Shown piece after piece: positions 8,218-18,757 of a stretch of DNA of 59,328 nt. The stretch is from Streptosporangiaceae bacterium (GTDB lineage: Bacteria; Actinomycetota; Actinomycetes; Streptosporangiales; Streptosporangiaceae): NCBI GenBank assembly GCA_030041275.1, contig JASHOE010000143.1, positions 1 through 59,328 of the forward strand, in the 5' to 3' direction. Below the pieces are notes generated by a model. The model saw only the letters and a list, made by a program, of their open reading frames with translations, was not told where the DNA came from and made no database searches. Numbering within the stretch: position 1 is the stretch's first letter; each line of letters opens with the position of its first letter. Position numbers and translations under genes: made by a program.

Positions 8218-8794
8218 CCGCGCGCGCCGCCCTGGCTACACGACCCGGCCACTCTGCGCGGCCACGTGGGACGCGTTCGCTGAGCTGGTTGAGCGCAACA
8301 ACGGGGTCTACGGAGGCTGCTGGTGCGTCGCATTTCAGTGCGCATACCGACGCGACATCAGCGATCATCGCGGGCTGAAAGAGCAGCTGGTGCGGGCGGG
8401 CCAGGCGCACGCGGCGCTGGTTTTCGGCGCCGACGGGCTCGCGCAAGGGTGGTGCCAGTACGGCAGCCCGGCCGAACTCAGGCTCAGGCACCGCGCCCAG
8501 TACTGCAAGGATCCACCGCCGTCGGCGGACTGGCGGATCACCTGCATATTCGTCGACAAGCGGCATCGCGGCCAGGGCATAGCCCGCGCCGGGCTCGAGG
8601 GCGCGCTTCGACTGATCGCCGCGGCTGGCGGCGGTCTCGTGGAAGCGATCTCGGAGACGACGTCCGGCCGCGACGCGCAGAGCCGGTTCCTGTTCAGCGC
8701 GACGGTCGAGCTATTTGAGCAGCTTGGCTTCGTGCGGGGGCGGCAGGTCGGCAAGCATGCGTGGATCGTCAGCCGCCGGATCGAGCCCGGCTAA
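8210..8794 (+). CDS. GNAT-family N-acetyltransferase
   Basis: A 194-residue GNAT protein of the kind with a Trp/Cys-rich N-terminal segment (NGVYGGCWCVAFQ). The acetyl-CoA loop RHRGQGIARAGLEGAL (about residues 122-137) is clear, followed by FSATVELFEQLGF. The upstream part, including DPPPSADWRITCIFVDK, is typical of a conserved actinobacterial subgroup of unknown substrate. Start GTG 8210 lies inside the end of the alpha/beta hydrolase gene (8-bp overlap). The stop overlaps that of the convergent membrane gene. Confidence 0.8.
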   Translation: MPDRARRPGYTTRPLCAATWDAFAELVERNNGVYGGCWCVAFQCAYRRDISDHRGLKEQLVRAGQAHAALVFGADGLAQGWCQYGSPAELRLRHRAQYCKDPPPSADWRITCIFVDKRHRGQGIARAGLEGALRLIAAAGGGLVEAISETTSGRDAQSRFLFSATVELFEQLGFVRGRQVGKHAWIVSRRIEPG

Positions 8795-9189
8795 GGGCGG
8801 GGCGGAACCTTGCCCGCCGGCGGCGGGTGCTGTACGAGCGCGAGGATCGCAAAGAGCAACGGCACCATGATCCAGAACTGCAGGTAGCTGTAGCGGCGCA
8901 GGTCGCCGCGCACATCGGCGGCACCGAGCTCCGCTGCGAGCGCACCGCGCCGCCAGAGTCCCGCGGCCTGCCACGTCAGCGCGAGATAGTTGATGCCGAC
9001 TCCGGCGATCCACGCGCCAAGCAAGCACGGCCCGACCGTCGTGACGGTGGCAGCGAGCCAGACGCCCACGATCAGGCAGCCGATGGCCCCAAAGAGGAAC
9101 TCAGCCCCGATGATGCGTCGGCGCCATTGACGTCCGGCGGTCCCGTGCATATCCAGGGCCGCCAGCCTGCGCACGTCCGGCAGGTCCAT
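8791..9189 (-). CDS. Small integral membrane protein of unknown function
   Basis: 132 residues with three or four predicted transmembrane helices (about residues 28-48, 50-70 and 102-120) and Arg-rich loops (RQWRRRI, LWRRGAL). The ending LALVQHPPPAGKVPPRP is a Pro-rich tail. I do not recognise the family; the organisation suggests a cytoplasmic-membrane protein. It is last in a minus-strand run downstream of a 118-residue gene, with 49 bp between, and convergent with the GNAT gene. Confidence 0.6.
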   Translation of the reverse strand: MDLPDVRRLAALDMHGTAGRQWRRRIIGAEFLFGAIGCLIVGVWLAATVTTVGPCLLGAWIAGVGINYLALTWQAAGLWRRGALAAELGAADVRGDLRRYSYLQFWIMVPLLFAILALVQHPPPAGKVPPRP

Positions 9190-9238
9190 TCCCGCATTAT
9201 GAGCCGGCGGCCGATGTCCGCTCGACGGTGGTGGTCGG

Positions 9239-9595
9239 CTAGGTCAGCTCGTCCACCTGGGCCGCGAACATCGCCATCTGCGTCATCAGCCGCTCACCGA
9301 TCGCTCCGCCGACGATGCCGATGTGGTCGGCAATGAGCTCGCCCCGCACCGTCTGCCGCTCGAACTCGTCGCTGGTGCGAAGGCGAGCGAGCTGGTCCCG
9401 GTCACCTCGCAGGAGGAAGAACCCACCGAGGTCGCCGCCGTGCGGCTCAAGCAGGACCGCCTCGAAGCTCTCGATGTCGCCGTGCTGCTGCAGTCGCCCG
9501 TAGTACTCGACAGTCTCGCCGAAGACTGTCTGCGCCTGCCGCTCACGACCCCGTACCGGGAAACCAAAACCGACGAAGAGAGCGGAATCTGCCAT
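9239..9595 (-). CDS. Conserved small cytoplasmic protein of unknown function
   Basis: 118 residues, no signal or membrane segment. The motifs ALFVGFGFPVRGRE, ESFEAVLLEPHGGDLGGFFLLRG and a terminal helix look like a ferredoxin-like alpha/beta barrel (dimeric ABM-type) fold, but this is inference from pattern. I have the impression of a conserved actinobacterial hypothetical family. ATG 9595 is selected because a GGGGG run lies about 8 nt upstream; a start at 9625 would add ten poorly conserved residues. It sits 39 bp downstream of the alpha/beta hydrolase gene on the same strand and is probably co-transcribed. Confidence 0.65.
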   Translation of the reverse strand: MADSALFVGFGFPVRGRERQAQTVFGETVEYYGRLQQHGDIESFEAVLLEPHGGDLGGFFLLRGDRDQLARLRTSDEFERQTVRGELIADHIGIVGGAIGERLMTQMAMFAAQVDELT

Positions 9596-9634
9596 GACAT
9601 CCCCCAGGTCTTGGACCTTTGCCACGCTCTGGAG

Positions 9635-10537
9635 TTAGCCTAGCGGGCGCCCGCTGACACCCTGCTGGAAGGCACTGATGAGGTCCGGCATCCGGTCGAT
9701 GATCAGCAGGTGGCCCTCGCCAGGCAGCATCGTGGCGTGACAGCGCGGAATCTGTGCCGACTGGTAGCTGCCCATGGCCGGCGGGACGAGCGTGTCGGCC
9801 TCGCCCTGCCACAGGTAGACCTCGGGCTCGATCTCGTGCAGCCCGAACCCCCACGGCCGCCCCAGCAGCACCATGTCATCGGCCGCGCCGTCGCTGCCGC
9901 CACGGAACGCCTCGGCAATGTCGGCGGTGAGGATGGCGCGGACCTCGGGACGACGGACGATCTTGGCGTCGGCGGGTGACATCGCGCGGGCCAGGGCGTC
10001 AATGGTGCGCTCGGGACGACGGACAACACTGCGCCGCATTGATCGCATCAGGGCACCGGCCAGGCTCGGCCAGCGGGCGCCGAGCCGGAAGCCGATCCGG
10101 TTCTGCCATCGCATGCCGCGGGTGATCCCAGGCACGTGGAAGGGACCGACGCCGCTGATGACGGCTGCCCGGATTACCCGGTGCGGCAGCCGCCAGGCGC
10201 ACGCCAGGGCGTACGGCCCCCCGCCGGACGCACCGGCGACGAAGAACCGGGAGATGCCGAGCTGATCGGCTGCCTCGGCGACGTCGGCGGGCCAGTCAGT
10301 GATGGCCCGCCCCCGTTTGAGGTCGGAGAGGCCGTAGCCCGGACGGTCCAGGGCGAGCACCCGGAATCCCGCGGCGGCCGCCGCCGGGTGGGCAAACCGT
10401 GCTTCCACGCGAGAGCCGGGGTGCCCGTGGAAGTAGAAGATCGGCTCGCCGTCAGGCCGGCCGTACTGCGCATACCCGAGCTGACGCCCGTCGGTCAGAC
10501 GGAGCACCTCGTCCTCGACTGCATCGCCGGCGGTCAC
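9635..10537 (-). CDS. Alpha/beta hydrolase
   Basis: A 300-residue alpha/beta hydrolase. The oxyanion strand is IFYFHGHPGSR, the nucleophile elbow GASGGGP (Ser near residue 105), the acid in QGEADTLVPP and the catalytic histidine in LPGEGHLLII. The HGHPGSR pattern is typical of a large actinobacterial hydrolase group annotated as esterase or epoxide-hydrolase-like. GTG start 20 bp after the stop of the fused E1 gene, so it is likely part of that operon. Cytoplasmic. The context (2-oxoacid dehydrogenase) hints at an acyl or keto-ester substrate, but this is weak. Confidence 0.83.
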   Translation of the reverse strand: MTAGDAVEDEVLRLTDGRQLGYAQYGRPDGEPIFYFHGHPGSRVEARFAHPAAAAAGFRVLALDRPGYGLSDLKRGRAITDWPADVAEAADQLGISRFFVAGASGGGPYALACAWRLPHRVIRAAVISGVGPFHVPGITRGMRWQNRIGFRLGARWPSLAGALMRSMRRSVVRRPERTIDALARAMSPADAKIVRRPEVRAILTADIAEAFRGGSDGAADDMVLLGRPWGFGLHEIEPEVYLWQGEADTLVPPAMGSYQSAQIPRCHATMLPGEGHLLIIDRMPDLISAFQQGVSGRPLG

Positions 10538-10557
10538 GCCTGACCTTACCGCTGCGG

Positions 10558-12888
10558 TCAGCGGATCAGGTCGCGGGCCGCGTCCTCGATCGCGGCGTCG
10601 GAAAGCAGCACTGTTGCGGCGGCGTCACCGAGCGGCACGAAGCTGTCCTGGCTCGCGACCCTGGCGATCCGGCCGGTGAACCCCGCGTCCACCAGGGTAG
10701 TGATCACGGTCTCCGACACGCCGCCGGTCCGCCGGGTCTCATCTGCCACCAGCACCGTGCCGGTCGCGGCCGCTGCGCGCAGCACGTCCTCATACGGCAG
10801 CGGCGCGAGCCAGCGCAGGTCCAGGATCCGGCAGGTGATCCCGTCGGCGGCGAGGGTACGAGCGGCCCGCATGCTCATGCGAAGCCCGTTCCCGAAAGTA
10901 ACGATCGTCAGGTCCGTGCCGCTGCCGTACAGCCTGGCCCGGCCGAGGGGGACGTGTGCCTGGCCCCATCGCTCGGGTGGCTCGCACGTGGCCAGCCAGC
11001 CGGCGTCGCCAGGCTCGTACAGGTCGCGTTCGTGGTACAGGGCGATGGGCTCGAGGAAAACGCACACGCTGCCGTCAAGCTCGGCGGCGGCGAGGCAGGA
11101 GCGCAGCATGGCCGCAGCATCGTCGGCCCTTGCCGGGCAGGCCACCACCAAGCCGGGGATGTCACGCAGCGCCGCCAGCCCGTTGTCATTGTGGAAATGC
11201 CCGCCGAAGCCCTGCTGGTAGGCAAGCCCCGCGATCCGGACAACCATCGGATTGCGGTACTGGGCGCGGGAGAAGAACGACAGCGTGGCGGCCTCGCCGC
11301 GCAGCTGATCGGCGGCGTTGTGCAGGTAGGCCAGGTACTGGATTTCGGGCACGGGCAGCAGTCCGGCCAGGCCAGCGCCGAGCGCCACCCCGAGAATCGA
11401 TTGCTCGTCGAGCGGGGAGTCGAACACCCGGCCTGCTCCGAACGCCCGCTGGAGCCCCCGGGTGACCCCGTAGACGCCGCCCTTGCGGCCCACGTCCTCG
11501 CCGAAGACGATCATGTCGGGGCGCCGGGCCAGCTCGTCGGCGAGCGTGCGGTTGATCGCCTGAGCGAGGGTCAGCGGTCCAGCGTCGTCCGTTTCCTCAG
11601 GCTGCGGCCGGTTCGGCCCGGCGGCAGGCTGGCGTGACCGCGCGGTGATGTCGGCGGCCAGGATCGCGGGACGGCGCGGCGCGATCGGCGCCATCACCTG
11701 CTCTGCGGTGGCGAGCTGCGGGGTTCCGGCGAGAGCCTCGGCCACGGCAAGGATGCGTGTCCGCACCGCGTCGTAGCGGTCCAGGATCTGCGCCGGGGTG
11801 AGCGCTCCCGCGTCGACCAGCAGCCGGGCGGTGCCGAGGAGCGGGTCGCGAGCCGTGTCGGCCGCGATCTCGGCCGGAGACCGATACGCGGACTCGACGT
11901 CGGTGCCGGCGTGACCGCCGAGCCGGACCGTCCGCAGGTGCAGGAAGGCCGGGGCGCGGTGCTCCCGCGCCCATTCCGCGGCCGCGACGGCGGTGTCATA
12001 GCTGTCTGCGAGATCCGCGCCATCGGCGGTGAAGTACTTCATCCCCGGCCGACCGGAGCTCAGAGTCCGGATCCAGCCCGGCGCGGTCCGGACGCTAATC
12101 CCCAGGCCGTTGTCCTCGCAGACCAGCAGAAGGGGCATCGGCAATCGCTGGAAGGCACAGTACGACGCCATGTTCAGCGCCCCGGCTGCGGTCGAGTGGT
12201 TGGCGGACGCGTCGCCGAAGCTGCAGACGACCACGCAGTCCTGCGGCCACGGCGTGCCGAGCCCCAGCTTTGCCGCCCTGCCGACCGCGAACGCCAGGCC
12301 AACGGCGCGCGGCAAATGTGACGCGATGGTGGACGTCTGCGGGATGACGTGCAGCTCCGGGTGCCCGAATACCTTGTGCCGCCCGCCCGCGATCGGCTCG
12401 GCGGCGGCCGCCATGAGGCCGAGCAGCACGTCGCTCACGCCGTCTCGCGGCGGGCGTGCCTGCGCCGCGCGGACCAGGTAGAAGGCGCCGGACCGGTAGT
12501 GCAGCAGGACAGGATCGGTGAGCTGGAGCGCCGCTGCGACCGCGGCGTTTCCTTCGTGCCCGGAGGATCCGATCGTGTAGTAGCCCGCCTCGCGGGCCCG
12601 CAGCCAGCGTGCTGCTACGTCCAGGTGCCGGCTGGCGAGCTGGGCGCCGAAGAGGTCGAGGCCATGGGCAACCGACAGCCGGCTGCCCGGCCGGATTGGA
12701 TCCTCGGCGGCGGGCGGGGCCGAGCCGGGCGTGACTGGCCCTGGTGTGAGCTCCCTGATGGCCCGCAGCAGCCGCTGCTCTGCCAGGTCCTGGCCCGTCG
12801 CGTCGCCCCCTTGGTACCTGCGGGCCGAGTCGGTGGCTGCGGAATCTGCCTGCTGACGGGGCCCGGCTCCTGCAGCCGCGACGCTCAC
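10558..12888 (-). CDS. Fused E1 alpha-beta subunit of a 2-oxoacid (branched-chain/pyruvate-type) dehydrogenase
   Basis: A roughly 776-residue thiamine-diphosphate enzyme in which E1 alpha and E1 beta are one polypeptide. The alpha half (about residues 40-430) has the ThDP motif GDASANHSTAAGALNM ... CEDNGLGIS and GGHAGTD. A Pro-rich linker near residue 450 leads to the beta half with MIVFGEDVGRKGG, the catalytic-site region VPEIQYLAYLH, and GGHFHNDNG. Closest functions are 2-oxoisovalerate or pyruvate dehydrogenase E1, decarboxylating the acid and passing the acyl group to E2 lipoate. No E2 or E3 gene is nearby. GTG 12888 has GGAGG immediately before it (short spacing); GTG 12906 is an alternative. 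Upstream in-frame ATGs would overlap the divergent esterase gene. Confidence 0.85.
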   Translation of the reverse strand: MSVAAAGAGPRQQADSAATDSARRYQGGDATGQDLAEQRLLRAIRELTPGPVTPGSAPPAAEDPIRPGSRLSVAHGLDLFGAQLASRHLDVAARWLRAREAGYYTIGSSGHEGNAAVAAALQLTDPVLLHYRSGAFYLVRAAQARPPRDGVSDVLLGLMAAAAEPIAGGRHKVFGHPELHVIPQTSTIASHLPRAVGLAFAVGRAAKLGLGTPWPQDCVVVCSFGDASANHSTAAGALNMASYCAFQRLPMPLLLVCEDNGLGISVRTAPGWIRTLSSGRPGMKYFTADGADLADSYDTAVAAAEWAREHRAPAFLHLRTVRLGGHAGTDVESAYRSPAEIAADTARDPLLGTARLLVDAGALTPAQILDRYDAVRTRILAVAEALAGTPQLATAEQVMAPIAPRRPAILAADITARSRQPAAGPNRPQPEETDDAGPLTLAQAINRTLADELARRPDMIVFGEDVGRKGGVYGVTRGLQRAFGAGRVFDSPLDEQSILGVALGAGLAGLLPVPEIQYLAYLHNAADQLRGEAATLSFFSRAQYRNPMVVRIAGLAYQQGFGGHFHNDNGLAALRDIPGLVVACPARADDAAAMLRSCLAAAELDGSVCVFLEPIALYHERDLYEPGDAGWLATCEPPERWGQAHVPLGRARLYGSGTDLTIVTFGNGLRMSMRAARTLAADGITCRILDLRWLAPLPYEDVLRAAAATGTVLVADETRRTGGVSETVITTLVDAGFTGRIARVASQDSFVPLGDAAATVLLSDAAIEDAARDLIR

Positions 12889-13009
12889 CCTCCGACGGTA
12901 TGCCACTCGAGGCCGGACTAACAGGCAGATTGGTTGCCGGGAGATGAATCCCCGGTGCGGCGATGATGTGATGGGCCCGTCAGCGTCACGTCGCAGCCGG
13001 GAGGGCGCC

Positions 13010-14041
13010 ATGCTGCCATGGTCGGCCGATCTTGCGGGGGTCATCAACGAGCACGTCATCGTCAGCGAAATGTTGCGCGGTAACCCGCTGGGTGACCCGC
13101 ACGAGCGGCCGCTGTGGGTCTACACGCCGCCTGGCTACGCGGACGAGCCGGGCCGACGCTACCCGGCGGTGTATGTGCTGCAGGGCTACACCGGTCACCT
13201 GACCATGTGGGGCAACCGGTCGGCGTTCCGGCAGCCCTTCACCGAGACCGCTGACGCCGTGTTCGCCGCGGGACACGCTCCACCCGCCATCGTCGTGTAC
13301 GTGGACGCCTGGACCAGCTACGGCGGCAGCCAGTTCGTCGACTCGCCTGGAACCGGGCGGTACCACTCCTATCTGTGTGAGGAAGTGGTGCCGTCGGTAG
13401 ACGCCGCCTACCGTACCCTCGCCGACCGCAACCACCGGGCGATCATGGGTAAGTCAAGCGGCGGCTTCGGCGCGATGATCACTCCGATGCTGCGGCCCGA
13501 CCTGTTCGGCGGGCTGGCCACGCACGCCGGAGACAGCCTGTATGAGTACTGCTACCTGAAGGACTTCGGCACGGCAGTACGGGCGCTGCGCGGCTACGAC
13601 GGGGACATCTGGGCGTGGTGGCGGGATTTCCGGTCCCGCGTGTCCTTCACCAACCCCGCCGACGTCCCGCTGGTGCTGGTGCTGGGTGTTGCGGCGGCGT
13701 TTTCCGCCAACCCCGACGGATCGGTAGAGCTGCCGTTCGATCCGCAGACCGGGGCGGTTCGACCGGTGGTGTGGCAGCGCTGGCTGGCTCTGGATCCGGT
13801 CCGGATGGTGCCGAGGTACGTGGACGCTGTGCGCTCGCTGCGGGCCATCTGGATCGACGCGGGCACCAGGGACGAGCATTTCCTCGATATCGGGGCCGCG
13901 GCGTTCCGCGAAGAGTTGCGGGTTATCGGCGTCAAGGATGACGTCATCCGGTTCGAGCTTTTTGATGCGAGCCATTCCGGCATCGACTACCGGTACCCGC
14001 TGTCGCTGGCCTGGCTGTGCCAGCGAATGGCGAACGGGTGA
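13010..14041 (+). CDS. Putative esterase (alpha/beta hydrolase, esterase D/Fes type)
   Basis: A 343-residue PF00756-like esterase. LWVYTPPGYADE and RYPAVYVLQGYTG are the first strands; GKSSGGFGAM (Ser near residue 146) is the nucleophile elbow; the acid is near IDAGTRDEHFL and the catalytic histidine in LFDASHSGIDYRYP. Members include enterochelin esterase, mycolyltransferase-like and S-formylglutathione hydrolase-like enzymes. No signal peptide, so cytoplasmic. ATG 13010 has GGGAGG at good spacing; an upstream ATG at 12944 lacks a ribosome-binding site. It is divergent from the E1 gene with 121 bp between. Confidence 0.8.
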   Translation: MLPWSADLAGVINEHVIVSEMLRGNPLGDPHERPLWVYTPPGYADEPGRRYPAVYVLQGYTGHLTMWGNRSAFRQPFTETADAVFAAGHAPPAIVVYVDAWTSYGGSQFVDSPGTGRYHSYLCEEVVPSVDAAYRTLADRNHRAIMGKSSGGFGAMITPMLRPDLFGGLATHAGDSLYEYCYLKDFGTAVRALRGYDGDIWAWWRDFRSRVSFTNPADVPLVLVLGVAAAFSANPDGSVELPFDPQTGAVRPVVWQRWLALDPVRMVPRYVDAVRSLRAIWIDAGTRDEHFLDIGAAAFREELRVIGVKDDVIRFELFDASHSGIDYRYPLSLAWLCQRMANG

Positions 14042-14114
14042 ACGTTCCCAGCCGGCGCCACGTGGAGAGGGAAAGGGAGGAGCCACACGACTCATGAGGA
14101 ACGGAGATGTGGCC

Positions 14115-14672
14115 ATGCGCAACCGATGGGGCGCGAAGCTCTACGCGGCGCCGCTGCTGGCGGCCGGCGCGGCGCTGGTCGCCGCTTGCGGGAGCACGTC
14201 GACGCCGCCTGCGAGCTCGTCGACGCACAGTCCCGCGGCGCAGTCGAGCCCCGCGAGCGGCGCGCACGCTTCGAGCGTCACGATCATGACCCACAGCACC
14301 AGCAAGGGCACGGTACTGACCAATGCCCAGGGCAAGACCTTGTACTGGTTCGCCATCGACACACCGACGTCCTCGATGTGCACGGGCTCCTGCGCCACGT
14401 ACTGGCCGCCGGTGATCGGCACGCCGACCGCGGCGGCCGGGACCTCGCTTCCGCACGGATTCGGCACGATCACCAGGTCCGGTGGCCAGACCCAGGCGAC
14501 CTATGACGGACACCCGCTCTACACCTACGTGTCCGACACGGCGCCCGGACAGATCGGCGGTAACGGACTCAACCTGTCGGGCGGCCTGTGGTGGGCGATG
14601 ACGCCGTCGGGTGCCAAGCTCGGCAGCTCGACGAGTTCCGGCTCGACCGGCGGCGGGGGATATGGCTACTAG
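14115..14672 (+). CDS. Secreted lipoprotein with two COG4315-type repeats
   Basis: A 185-residue predicted lipoprotein. A basic N-terminus and hydrophobic stretch end in a lipobox (LVAAC, Cys near residue 25), followed by a low-complexity Ser/Ala/Pro linker (about 28-55), then two copies of the Yx(F/W)xxD repeat: LYWFAIDTPTS with a CTGSC pair, and LYTYVSDTAPGQ. The repeat family (PF03640) is found in actinobacterial cell-surface lipoproteins; its biochemical role is not established. A Gly/Ser-rich tail ends in GGGYGY. ATG 14115 has GGAG 8 nt upstream; ATG 14094 is an alternative with a poor spacing. It is followed by a strong hairpin. Confidence 0.85.
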   Translation: MRNRWGAKLYAAPLLAAGAALVAACGSTSTPPASSSTHSPAAQSSPASGAHASSVTIMTHSTSKGTVLTNAQGKTLYWFAIDTPTSSMCTGSCATYWPPVIGTPTAAAGTSLPHGFGTITRSGGQTQATYDGHPLYTYVSDTAPGQIGGNGLNLSGGLWWAMTPSGAKLGSSTSSGSTGGGGYGY

Positions 14673-14703
14673 CAGGCGCGACTCGGGCCGCTAGGAGCAG
14701 TTG

Positions 14704-14745
14704 CGGCAGCTGCGGGGTGCGGGGATCCTGCACCCGCAGCTGCCG
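14704..14745 (+). terminator. Hairpin terminator after the lipoprotein gene
   Basis: An inverted repeat with arms 14704-14720 and 14730-14745, about 16 paired bases with a single bulged G and a 9-nt loop (GGGGATCCT). There is no T-run, as is common for actinobacterial intrinsic terminators. It lies 32 bp after the lipoprotein stop and 68 bp before the next gene. Confidence 0.75.
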
Positions 14746-14803
14746 TGACCCAGGCGGTTCGACGCCGCCGGGCTGCGGCCGACCTCCGCCGCCTCCGGGG
14801 TAG

Positions 14804-16918
<2,115 letters not shown>

Positions 16919-16967
16919 GCGACCGCGCACGAGAGCAATCGCGGCCGGGCGGGCGTACGATCGGCGC

Positions 16968-17321
16968 ATGCCAGCGCAGCGGCGGGCGGCGGGCACCGAG
17001 CCGCAGTTTCTCCAAGTGCAGACGACGACGGACTCGCGCGCCGAGGCAGTTGAACTGGCTCAGGCTGCGGTGGAGGCGCGGCTCGCCGCCTGCGCCCAGG
17101 TCGCGGGGCCCATTGCCAGCACTTACTGGTGGGAGGACGCGCTCGAGCGCGCCGAGGAGTGGCTGGTCATGCTGAAGCTTCCCGCCAGCAGGTACGACGA
17201 CCTGGCCGAGTTCCTAGCGGAGCGGCACAGCTACGACGACCCGGAGATCACCGCCATTCCCATCGTTGCCGGGTCCGAGTCCTATCTCGACTGGATCGCC
17301 GAGGAGACCAGGCCGCAGTGA
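16968..17321 (+). CDS. cutA: CutA1-family divalent cation tolerance protein
   Basis: 117 residues, the normal CutA length plus a short basic N-terminal extension. Diagnostic features are QVQTTTDSRAEAVELAQA, RLAACAQVAGPIASTYWWEDALE (with the conserved Cys and Trp cluster) and EWLVMLKLPASRYDDLAEFL, ending in PEITAIPI and YLDWIAEET. CutA forms very stable trimers and has been linked to copper tolerance, though its molecular role is debated. It opens a three-gene run with GTGA overlaps. Confidence 0.92.
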   Translation: MPAQRRAAGTEPQFLQVQTTTDSRAEAVELAQAAVEARLAACAQVAGPIASTYWWEDALERAEEWLVMLKLPASRYDDLAEFLAERHSYDDPEITAIPIVAGSESYLDWIAEETRPQ

Positions 17322-18208
17322 GCGACCGGCCCTCGCCCGTCGGCCCGGGCCGCGCCGACAGCGGCCTGTTCGGCCCGGGCTCGGTCACGTGGCGGATCGC
17401 CAGCGAGCCGGTGATGTGGATCGCCGGCCTGCGGGCGATGTACCTGCAGGCCCTGCACCCAAGGGTGATGATCGGTACCTGGCAGAACACCGCGCTGGCG
17501 CGACCAGACGAGGCCTGGGGACGATTTACCCGAACCGTGAAGTTTGTTCGCGTTCGCACGTTCGGTACGACGGCTGAGGTGGAGCGGGCGGGAGCGCGGC
17601 TGCGGAAGGTGCACGCCGCGCTGCGCGGCATCGACTCAGACGGCACCGAGTTCCGTCTCGACGAGCCGGAACTGCTGCTCTGGGTGCACTGCTGCGAGAT
17701 CGGCTCGTATGCCGAGATCGCTCGCCGCAGCGGCCTGCCCGTGACCGCCGCAGAGCTTGACACCTTCGTGGCTGAGCAGCGGCGCAGTGCGGCGGTGGTC
17801 GGCCTGGACCCGGCGATCGTGCCAGCCAGCGTGGCTGCGCTGGACGTCTACTTTGACCGGCTGCGGCCCGCGCTGCGCGTCACGCCCGAGGCGCGGCAGG
17901 CGATGCGCGCATCGTTCACGCCGAAGATGCCGCCCGCGTTTCTGCCGCTACGGCTCATGGTGCCCCCGCTGAACGTGCTGGGTTTCTCGACGCTGCCGCC
18001 GTGGGCTAGGCGGCTCTACGGCACGCCCGGCCTCGGCCTGACCGAGCCGGCCGTGTCGCTAGCGCTGCGGACCGCGTTCGAAACCACGACGCGGCTGCCC
18101 CCGCAGGTGTTCCTCGTGCCAGGCGCCGCCCTGGCCCGCCGGAGCCGCAAGCGCCGCGAGTCAGCATCGCGGTTATCCGCGGCCCGGCCGGGCAGGGTAG
18201 GAGCGTGA
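17318..18208 (+). CDS. MpaB/DUF2236-family (latex-clearing-protein-like) oxygenase
   Basis: A 296-residue protein of the DUF2236/MpaB superfamily. It has FGPGSVTWRIASEPVMWIAG at the N-terminus, the conserved ALHPRVMIGTW region that carries the putative heme-ligand histidine, FVRVRTFGTTAEV, and LLLWVHCCEIGSY. Family members include rubber oxygenase Lcp and fungal MpaB, both heme-dependent, so an oxygenase role is plausible but the substrate is unknown. The GTG start overlaps the cutA stop by 4 bp, and its own stop overlaps the next gene's GTG. The C-terminus is Arg-rich (ARRSRKRRESASR). Confidence 0.78.
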   Translation: MSDRPSPVGPGRADSGLFGPGSVTWRIASEPVMWIAGLRAMYLQALHPRVMIGTWQNTALARPDEAWGRFTRTVKFVRVRTFGTTAEVERAGARLRKVHAALRGIDSDGTEFRLDEPELLLWVHCCEIGSYAEIARRSGLPVTAAELDTFVAEQRRSAAVVGLDPAIVPASVAALDVYFDRLRPALRVTPEARQAMRASFTPKMPPAFLPLRLMVPPLNVLGFSTLPPWARRLYGTPGLGLTEPAVSLALRTAFETTTRLPPQVFLVPGAALARRSRKRRESASRLSAARPGRVGA

Positions 18209-18747
18209 CGGGGGCATTTCCGCGGCTGCGCCGGGTGCTGCGCGATGACCTGGACCAGGGCCAGCGGGCTGCGCTGGCGAGCTGGCTGTCGTTTGCCGCC
18301 ACGTTCGCGGCCGTTCGCGGTATCACCTACAGCATCCGGGCAGGCCGGGGCCCGTTCCACAACATCAGCGCTGGCGGGGAGCACCTGCACCACTACATGT
18401 GGGGGATCGGCATGCTCGCCGGCGTGGGTGCGGTCGCGGTGCACGGCGAGGAACGCCACCGCTCGCATCCGGCGGTCGCGATGAGCTATGGCAGCGGGCT
18501 TGCGCTGATCGTTGACGAGTTCGCCCTGCTGCTTGACCTGAAAGACGTCTACTGGGCTAAGCAGGGACGGGTGTCGGTCGACGTGGGCATCGGCGGCATC
18601 GCGGCGACGGGATCGTATTTCGCCATGCTGCCGGTGGCGCGCGCCATGCGGCGGCGGCGCCGGGAGGACCAGCTCAAGGATCACCCGGACGGGCATCGGC
18701 CGACCGTGGATCAGGGCGCCGTGGCCAGCCGCTGGCGGGTCGTCTAG
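18205..18747 (+). CDS. Integral membrane protein of unknown function
   Basis: 180 residues with about four hydrophobic segments and a His-rich motif GGEHLHHYMWGIGM near residues 53-66, followed by EERHRSHPAVAMSYGSGLALIVDEFALLLDL. The clustered His, Asp and Glu within membrane segments could bind metal or heme. I recall similar actinobacterial membrane proteins but no known function. The GTG start overlaps the MpaB-like stop by 4 bp, so the pair is translationally coupled and may be functionally linked (for example electron delivery to the oxygenase; speculative). Confidence 0.7.
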   Translation: MTGAFPRLRRVLRDDLDQGQRAALASWLSFAATFAAVRGITYSIRAGRGPFHNISAGGEHLHHYMWGIGMLAGVGAVAVHGEERHRSHPAVAMSYGSGLALIVDEFALLLDLKDVYWAKQGRVSVDVGIGGIAATGSYFAMLPVARAMRRRRREDQLKDHPDGHRPTVDQGAVASRWRVV

Positions 18748-18757
18748 CTCCGGCCGG

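Noticed and set aside
10399..11637. A 412-codon plus-strand frame over the hydrolase and E1 genes
   Set aside because: No recognised domain and it overlaps the strongly supported E1 beta half.
18205..18747. Membrane protein as a ferric-reductase or cytochrome b561-like subunit
   Set aside because: There are clustered His in one segment only, not the paired His across helices needed for a b-type di-heme protein.
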